A DNA stretch of 64,000 nucleotides from positions 1-64,000 of the forward strand of contig NZ_BCXG01000007.1 in assembly GCF_001894985.1 (NCBI RefSeq). The letters are read 5' to 3'. The position numbers were made by a program, and so were the translations under genes. Source of the DNA: Rhodococcus tukisamuensis NBRC 100609. Lineage in GTDB: Bacteria > Actinomycetota > Actinomycetes > Mycobacteriales > Mycobacteriaceae. The stretch's first letter is position 1; each line of letters starts with the position of its first letter. Positions 38,501 to 47,500 of this stretch are shown piece by piece. The notes under the pieces are model-generated. The model was not told where the DNA came from. It did no database searches and saw only the letters and a program-made list of their open reading frames with translations.

Positions 38501-41500
38501 CCGTCAGCGCGTGCGCCCACCGTCGCATCGAGGTACCGACCGGGGCCAGCGCCGGCTCGGCGCCGGCCGTCACCTGCGCCCAGGCCGTCGCGAGGTCGGG
38601 GACAAGGATCCGCCAGGAGACGCCGTCCACCACGAGGTGGTGCGCGACCAGCAGGATCCGGCCCTGGCCGGCCGCCGAGTCCAGCCACACCACCTGCAGG
38701 ACGGCGCCCGTCGCCGGGGCCAACCGGTCCTGCGCGGCGTCGAGCTCGGCCAGGGCTGCCGCGGCGAAGGCGTCGGTCCCGGGCGCGGCCTCCACCGGCA
38801 CCCGCCGGACGTACTCCCCCGCCGGCGCCGAGCCGACCGGCCGCACCTCGACCGCGTCGCGGTGCAGCCGGGCCCGCAGCATGTCGTGCCGGTCCACGAC
38901 GGCCTGCACCGTCGCGACCAACTGTTCGACGGTGTCCAGGTCGGAGGGGGCCCGCAGCAGGATGTTCTGCGACATCCGGTCGAACGAACCGCCGCGGTCG
39001 AGCAGCCAGCGCACGATCGGGGTCAGCGGCAGCTCCCCGACCCCGCCGCCGGGCAGTTCGTCGAGCACCGGCGCGACGGCGTCGCTGACGGTCGCGACCG
39101 GGGCCAGACCGGCGACGGTCTTGCGTTCGAAGATGTCGCGGGGCGAGAGCTGGATCCCGGCCGCCTTGGCCCGGGCCACCAGCTGGATGGACATGATGCT
39201 GTCCCCGCCGAGAGCGAAGAACGACTCGTCGGCGCCCACCGAGTCCAGGCCGAGCACCTCGGCGTACAGCCCCGCGAGCAGCGTCTCCATCTCGGTGCTC
39301 GGCGCCCGACCGGACTCCGGGCGGGAGGTGAAGTCCGGGGCCGGCAGCGCACGCCGGTCCAGCTTGCCGACCGGGGTGACCGGCAGCTCGTCGAGCACCA
39401 CCAGCGCGGCGGGCACCATGTACGGCGCCAGCTCCGACCCGACGAAGGCGAGCACCTCGGCGGGGTCGGGGGCCGACCCGGCCTCGGGCACGAGGTAGCC
39501 GACCAGTCGGCCCCGCCCGGCGGGGTCGGGCCGGGTGGTCACCACGGCGTGCGCCACTCCCGGGTAGCGCGAGAGCGCCGACTCGACCTCGCCGAGCTCG
39601 ATGCGGTACCCGCGGATCTTGACCTGGAAGTCGCTGCGGCCCAGGTACTCCAGGTCGCCTACGGTCTGCGTCCCGGTCCCGGCGTTCCACCGCGCCAGGT
39701 CGCCGGTCCGGTACATCCGGGCGCCGTCGGTGCCGAACGGGTTGGGCACGAACCGTTCGGCGGTGGTGCCGGGGCGGTTGCGGTACCCCCGGGCCAGTCC
39801 GGGCCCGGTCACGTACAGCTCCCCGGTGACACCGCGAGGCACCGGCCGCAACCGTGCGTCGAGCACCAGTTCGCCGCAGCCGAGCGGCGGCCGGCCGATG
39901 GTGACCGGGACGGCCGGGTCCATCGGACCGGTGACGCTGGTCGCGACGGTGGCCTCGGTCGGGCCGTACGCGTTGAACATCCGGCGCCCGCCGCGGACCC
40001 ACTGCGCCACGAGTTCCGGCGGGCAGGTGTCACCACCGGTGATCACGACGCCGAGGTCGTCGAGGCCGGTGGCGTCCACCGACGACAGCGCCGCGGGGGT
40101 GACGAACGCGTGGGTGACGCGTGCGTCGCGCAGCAGCTCGCGCAGTTCCTCGCCGCCGTAGACGGTCGGGTCGGCGACGACCATGGTGGCGCCGGCGCCC
40201 AGGGCCAGCAGCAACTCGAGCACCGAGGCGTCGAAGCTGGGCGAGGAGAAGTGCAGGGTCCGCGAGTGCCGCGTGACCCCGAACCGGGTGCGCTGGTCCT
40301 CGGCGAAGTTCGCCAGGCCACGGTGCGTCACCACGACGCCCTTCGGGACACCGGTCGAACCGGACGTGTAGATCAGGTAGGCGGGATGGTCGAGCGTCAG
40401 CGGGACCGTCCGGTCGGCGTCGGTGACCGGGGCCGCGGACAGGCCGGCGAGCTCCGCTTCGGTGTCCGCGTCGTCGAGCACGAGGTGGGGCACCGCGTCC
40501 GGGAGCGACTCGCGGTGGGTGGACAGGGCCAAGCCCAGGACCGCCCCGGAGTCCTCGAGCATGTGCAGGATCCGGTTCGCCGGGTAGTTCGGGTCGACCG
40601 GCACGTAGGCGGCGCCGGTCTTGGCGACCGACCACACCGCAAGGATCGACTCGAACGAGCGCGGCATCGACACCGCCACCACCGATTCCGGTCCCACTCC
40701 CCGCTGGATCAGCAGGCGCGCCACCCGGTTCGAGTGTTCGTCGAGATCGCGGTAGGACACCTCGCGCCCGGCCACGACCAGGGCGGGTGTGTCCGGATCG
40801 ACCGCGACCGCCGCGGCCAGCAGTTCGGGCAGCGTGCGCGGCGCCACCGCGGGGCCGCCGGCCACCGGCGTCAGCTCCGTCCGTTCGGCGGGTCCGAGGA
40901 TCTCGGCGTCCCCGATCGGACGGTCCGGCTCGGTCGTGACGCCGGCGAGGATCCGCTGCAGCCGGTCGGCCAGCACCGCCACCGACGACCGGTCGAAAAG
41001 GTCCGTGGCGTAGGTGAACCCGGCCGTGATGCCGGCCGGCGCCCCGTCCTCGTCGAACTCTTCGGCGCAGGTCAACTGCAGGTCGAAATTGGAGATGTCG
41101 GTGCCGAGGTCGATGCCCTCGACGGTCAGTCCCGGCAGTTCGAGCCTGGCCCGCTCGTTGTTGCGGAACTCGAACATCACCTGGAACAGCGGCGAGTGCG
41201 CGGTGCTGCGTTCCGGCGCGAGGGTCTCCACGAGTCGTTCGAACGGGACGTCCGCGTGGTGGAACGCCTCCAGGTCGCGTTCGCGGACGTCGGCCAGCAG
41301 TTCGGTGAACGACGCGCCGGGATCGACCGGGGTCCGCAGCACCAGGGTGTTGACGAACATGCCGACCAGGCCGTCCAGGGCGGCCTCGCCGCGGCCGGCG
41401 ATCGGGGTTCCGACGGCGATGTCCTCACCGGCGCTCAGCCGCGCCAATAGCACCGCGAGGGCGGCGTGCACCGCCATGAACACCGTCGAGTTGCGTTCCC

Positions 41501-44500
41501 GCGCGGTGGCCACGATGCGACGGTGCAGCGCCGCATCGACGGTGAAGGTGAACTCGGCACCGGCCAGCGACTGGGTCATCGGGCGGGGGCGGTCGGTGGG
41601 CAGGTCGAGCAGGTCCGGCAGCCCGGCCAGGGTCTGCGACCAGTAGTCGGTCTGGGCGGCGAGCACGCTGTCCGGGTCGGCGGGGTCGCCGAGCGCGGCG
41701 CGCTGCCACAGCGTGTAGTCGGCGTACTGGACCGGCAGCGGCGCCCACTGCGGGGCCTCCCCCTGGACGCGGGCTCCGTAGGCGGCCATCACGTCCCGGG
41801 CCATCGGCGCCATCGAGAAGCCGTCCGCGCAGATGTGATGCACCACGATGGTCAGCACGTGCTCGCCGGGGCCGACCCGCAGCAGGACGGCCCGCAGCGG
41901 CGGCGCCGTGGTCACGTCGAACCCGGCACGGGCCAGGGCGGCGATGCGCGTCGGCAGTTCGTCCGCGGTGACCGGGACCGTCTCGAGGCCCGGCAGCGCG
42001 TCCGCGGCGGCGAGCACCTCCTGGGTGGGCTGGCCGCCGCGCAGCGGGAACCTGGTGCGCAACGACTCGTGCCGGTCCAGGACGTCCATCACGGCCGCGC
42101 CCAGCGCGTCGGTGTCGAGGTCCCCGGTCAGCCGCACGGCCATCGCGATGTTGTACGCCGCGGAGGTGACGTCGAACTGGTTGACGAACCACATCCGCTT
42201 CTGCGCCAAGGACACCGGCAGTGGATCCGGCCGCGTCGCCGGTTCCAGTGCCGGGCGTTCGACGCCCCGGGCGCCCGCGGTCTCGATCCGCAGGGCCAGC
42301 GTCGCCACGGTCGGTGCGTCGAACACCTCGCGGACCCCGACCTCCGTGCCCAGCGCGGCATTCGCGCGGGCCACCAGGCGGGCGGCGACCAGCGAGTTGC
42401 CGCCGAGGTCGAAGAAGTTGTCGTGCACCCCGACCCGGTCCGAGGCCAGCAGGTCGGCGGCGATCGAGGCCAGGATCTCCTCGACCGGGTTGCGGGGGGC
42501 CACGAACTCGGCCGCGGAGGCCAGGAACTGCGGCTCGGGCAGGGCCCGACGGTCCAGCTTCCCGGACGGGCCCAGCGGCAGCTCGTCCAGCACCACAATC
42601 TGCGCCGGCACCATGTACGGCGCGAGTTCCGTTGCGGCGCTGACGCGTACCGCGGCCGGATCGGGGGCGGCGCCGGGAGCGGCCACCACGTAGCCCACCA
42701 GGGCCTCACCGGTGAGGTCGTCGTGGTGGACCACCACCACCGCCTGCCCGACGGCCGGGTCGGTCAGCAGCGCCGCCTCCACCTCGCCGAGCTCGATGCG
42801 CTGACCGCGCAGCTTGACCTGGAAGTCGCTGCGGCCCAGGTACTCGAGCGCCCCGCCGCGGTCCTTCCCCGGGGCCGGTCCGGGCAGCCCCAGCCGTCGG
42901 ACGACGTCGCCGGTCCGGTACATCCGCGGGGCGGGTCCGTCCGCGGCACCGGTGGCGAACGGGTTCGCCACGAAGCGGTCCGCGGTCAGGTCGGCGCGGC
43001 CGACGTAGCCGCGGGCCAGCTGCACGCCGGCGAGGTACAGCTCGCCGCGCACGCCCACCGGGACCGGGTGCAGACGCGAGTCGAGTACGTACACCTGGGT
43101 GTTCCAGACCGGCACGCCGATCGGCACGCTGTCGTGGTCGGCGGACGAGGTGGGCCAGGCGGTGACGTCGACGGCCGCCTCGGTGGGGCCGTACAGGTTG
43201 TGCAGCTCGGCTCCGGTGAAGCGGCGGAAGGCCTCGGCGGTGGTCGGGGGCAGCGCCTCGCCGCTGCAGAACACCCGGCGCAGCCCGGCGCAGTCGTCGG
43301 CGCGGGCCCCGGCGAGGAAGGCCGAGAGCATCGACGGCACGAAGTGCAGCGTGGTCACGGCGCGCTCGGCGATCAGCCGGGACAGGTAGCCCGGATCGCG
43401 GTGCCCGTCCGGGGCGGCCAGGACCAGCCGGGATCCGGTCTGCAACGGCCAGAACAGCTCCCACACCGACACGTCGAACGTCGTCGGTGTCTTCTGGAGG
43501 ACGACGTCGGACCGGTCCAGCGGGTAGGTGGCCTGCATCCACTGCAACCGGTTGACGATGGCGCGGTGGGTGACGGCCACGCCCTTGGGCCGGCCGGTGG
43601 ACCCGGAGGTGTAGATGACGTACGCGGTGTTGTCCGGCCGCAGCCCCGCCGCCGGGAGCTCGTCGGCGGTCAGCGGGCCGGCGTCGCGATCGGACAGGTC
43701 GAGGGTGTCCACCGCGACCGTGTCGATGCCGGTGTCCGCGGGCAGTGCGTCCTGCTCGGCGGCGGTGGTGAGTACGCACACCGGAGCGGCACTGCCGAGG
43801 ACGTAGCGGGTGCGCGCTTCGGGGTGGTCCGGGTCCAGCGGCACGTACGCGCCGCCGGCCTCGACCACCGCGTAGATGCCCACCATCAGGTCCAGGGACC
43901 TGCGCATCGCCACCGCGACCCGGGACTCCGGCCCCACGCCGCGTGCGATCAGCGCCCGGGCCAGCCGGTGGGTCCGGGCCGCGAACTCGGCGTAGGTCAG
44001 TTCCTCGTCGCCGCAGACCAACGCCACGGCGTCGGGGGTGCGGGCTACCTGCGCCTCGAAGAGGTCGACGAGGGTGCCGTCGGGCACCTCCGCCGCGGTC
44101 GCGTTGAAGTCCTCGACCACCCGGCGGTGTTCGTCGGGGCTGAGCAGCGGCACGTCCCCGACCACGACCGTGGCGTCGTCGGCGACCGCCTCCAGCATCC
44201 GGACGAAGCGGTCCGCCAGCGCGGACATCGTGGTCGCGTCGAAAAGGTCGCGGGCGTAGGACATCTGACCGGACACGTGGCCCGGCCGACCCTGTTCGTC
44301 GGTGTGCTCGGTGGCGATCACCTGCAGGTCGAACTTGGCGGTCCCGGTGTCGACGTCGTCGACGTCGACGGTGAGGCCGGGCAGGGTCAGGTGTCCGTCC
44401 ACGGCGCCCTGCAGCACCAGCATCACCTGGAACAGCGGCGCGTGCGCCGCCGTCCGGTTCGCCGCCACGGCCTCGACCAGTCGCTCGAACGGCAGATCCG

Positions 44501-47500
44501 CGTGCCGCAGCGCCTCGAGGTCCCCGGTCCGGGTCCGCTCCAGCAGTTCGGTGAACCTGGTGCCGGGGTCGACCTGGGTGCGCAGCACCAGGGTGTTGAC
44601 GAACATGCCGATCATGTCGTCGAGGTCCGGGTGGCCGCGGCCGGCGACCGGGGTGCCGATCGAGATGTCCTCGGCGCTGCTCGCACGGGCCAGCACCACC
44701 GCCAGCGCGGCGTGCAGCACCATGAACAGGCTGGCGTGGTGCTCGCCCGCCAGTGCCAGCAGTCGGCGGTGCAGGTCCGCGTCCAGCGTGAAGTCGACGG
44801 CGCCGCCGCGCATCGACGGGCGGGTCGGGCGTGGGCGGTCAGCCGGCAGGTCCAGGACCTCCGGTGCGCCGTCGAGGGCCGCGGTCCAGTACTCGAGCTG
44901 CCGGGACAGCAGGCTCGCCTCGTCGTCGACCTCGCCGAGCAGTTCGCGCTGCCAGGCCGCGTAGTCCGAGTACTGCACTGCCAGCGGGGTCCAGGACGGC
45001 GCCGCGCCCTCGACCCGGGCCTTGTACGCGGTGATCACGTCCCGCGCCAGCGGCCCCATCGACAGTCCGTCGGCCGCGATGTGGTGGACCACCAGTACCA
45101 GGGTGTGCGAGGTGGGCGCCGTCCGCAGCAGTCGGGCCCGCAGCGGCGGCTCCGTGGTCACGTCGAAACCCTCCGCGCCGAGCGCGGCGACGCGGCGCCG
45201 CAGCACCGGCGCCGGCACGTACTCCGGTGTCAGGTCGGGCAGTGCCTCGTCGGCGGTGAGGACCATCTGTACCGGTCCGTCGGGGGTGTTCGGGAAGACG
45301 GTGCGCAGGGTCTCGTGCCGGGTGACGACGTCGGCGACGGCCGCGCCGAGCGCCGCCTCGTCCAGTTCACCGGTGAGCCGGACCGCGATCGGGATGTTGT
45401 AGACCGCGGAGGTGTGGTCCAGTTGGTTGACCACCCACATCCGCTGCTGGGCCGGGGAGACGGGAGCGGGACCGGTGCGCGGCCGGCGCACCAGGGCCGG
45501 CTCGCCGGACGCATCAGCCCCGCCGGAGGCGAGGAAGGCGTCCACCCGGGTGGCGAGGCCTGCCACCGTGGGCGATTCGAAGAGGTCGAGGACGCCGAGT
45601 GTGCAGCCGAGCGCCGCGTTGGTCCGGGCCACCACCCGCGTCGCGACCAGGGAGTCTCCGCCGAGGTCGAAGAAGCTGTCGTCGATGCCCACTCGGGGGA
45701 CGCCGAGCAGGTCCGCGAAGATGGTGGCGATCCGCTCCTCGCTCGGTGTGCTCGGTGCCCGGTACTCGGCTGCGCCGGTGTCGAACTGGGGCTCGGGAAG
45801 CGCGTGGCGGTCGAGCTTGCCCGCCGGCGTCAACGGCACCTCGTCCAGCACCACGATGGTGGCGGGCACCATGTGTGCGGGCAGTGCCTCGGCGGCGTGC
45901 TCGAGCAGTTCGGCGCGGTCGATCGCCATCCCGGGCAGCGCCATCACGTAGCCCACCAGCGAGAGGTCGCCCGAGGGACGGGCGTACCCGGTGGTCAGGG
46001 CGTACCCGACCGTCGGGTGGGCGCGCAGCACCGCGTCGATCTCGCCGAGTTCGATGCGGTAGCCGCGGATCTTGATCTGGAAGTCGCTGCGGCCCAGGTA
46101 CTCCAGTTCCCGGTCGGGTGTCCACCGGGCCAGGTCGCCGGTCCGGTACATCCGTTCGCCGGGCCCGCCGTGCGGGTTCGCCAGGAAGCGCTCGGCGGTG
46201 GTCCCCGGCCGGTCGCGGTAGCCGAGGGCGAGTCCGTCGCCGGTGACGTACAGCTCGCCCGGCACACCCACCGGGACCGGGTGCAGGCGGCGGTCCAGCA
46301 CCATCTCGCCGGCGCCGCGGCTGGGGCCGCCGATGGTCACCGGCCGCCCGAGGGCCAGCAGCGAGCTGATGCCCGCGACCACGGTGGTCTCGGTCGGACC
46401 GTACGCGTTGAACAGGGCGCGGCCCGGTGCCCACTGCGCGACGAGCGCGGGCGGGCACACGTCACCACCGGTGATCACACACTGGAGGTGGTCGAGGCCG
46501 GTCGGGTCGACGGAGCCGAGCGCGGCGGGCGTCACGAACGCGTGGGTGACGCGTTCGCGACGCAGCAGTTCCGCGAGTTCCGCGCCGCCGTACACGGTCG
46601 GCGGCGCGATCACCATGGTGGCGCCGGCCGTGGTGGCCATCAGCAGTTCGAGGATCGAGGCGTCGAAGCTGGGCGAGGAGAAGTGCAGGGTCCGAGCGGA
46701 GTCGGTGATCACAAAGCGCGCGGCCATCTCGGCCGCGAAGTTGGCCAGCCCGCGGTGACCGACCACCACGCCCTTCGGGACACCGGTGGACCCCGACGTG
46801 TAGATCAGGTACGCCGGGTCGTCGATGTGCAGCGGCCGGGTGCGGTCGAAGTCGCCGACGGCGGACGTGTCACCGCCGAGGGTTCCGTCCGGTTCGTCGA
46901 GGACGAGCCATCCGGTGCCGTCGGGAAGTCGGTCGCGGTGGGCACGGACCGTCAGGCCGAGGGCGGCGCCGGAGTCGGTGAGCATGTGCTCGATGCGGTC
47001 CGACGGGTAGTTCGGGTCCACTGGCAGGAAGGCGGCCCCGGTCTTGGCCACCGCCCAGGTGGCGGTCACCGACTCGAGCGAGCGGGCGATGGCCAGCGCG
47101 ACAACCGATCCGGGACCGGCGCCGCGCCCGATCAGCATCCGGGCCAGGGCGCTCGAACGCGCGTCGAGTTCGTGGTAGGTCAGTCGCTCGTCGCCCAGGA
47201 CCAGCGCGTGGCGGTCGGGGTCGACGGCGGCGGCGTCGGCGAGGATCTGTGCGAGGGTCCGCGGGGCCACCGGGCCGGGGCCTCGTACCGGGGCCAGGGC
47301 CGCGTAGGCGGCGGCGTCGAGGATCGCGATGTCCCCGACCGGTCGATCCGCGTCGGCGACCGCTGCGTCGAGGATCCGGCCCAGTCGGACGGCGAACTGT
47401 TCGACGGTGGCGGCGTCGTACAGGTCGGCCGAGAAGTCGATCCGGACGGTGAGTCCACCGGGTTCGCCTGAACGGGACAGGCTTTCGGTCAGGTCCAGGT

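Noticed and set aside
45780-47300. Tyrosine assignment for A1
   Set aside because: A first alignment placed Val at pocket position 278 and suggested a Tyr-like code; aligning on the conserved Pro (as in EntF) puts Phe there, so the residue is only called hydrophobic.
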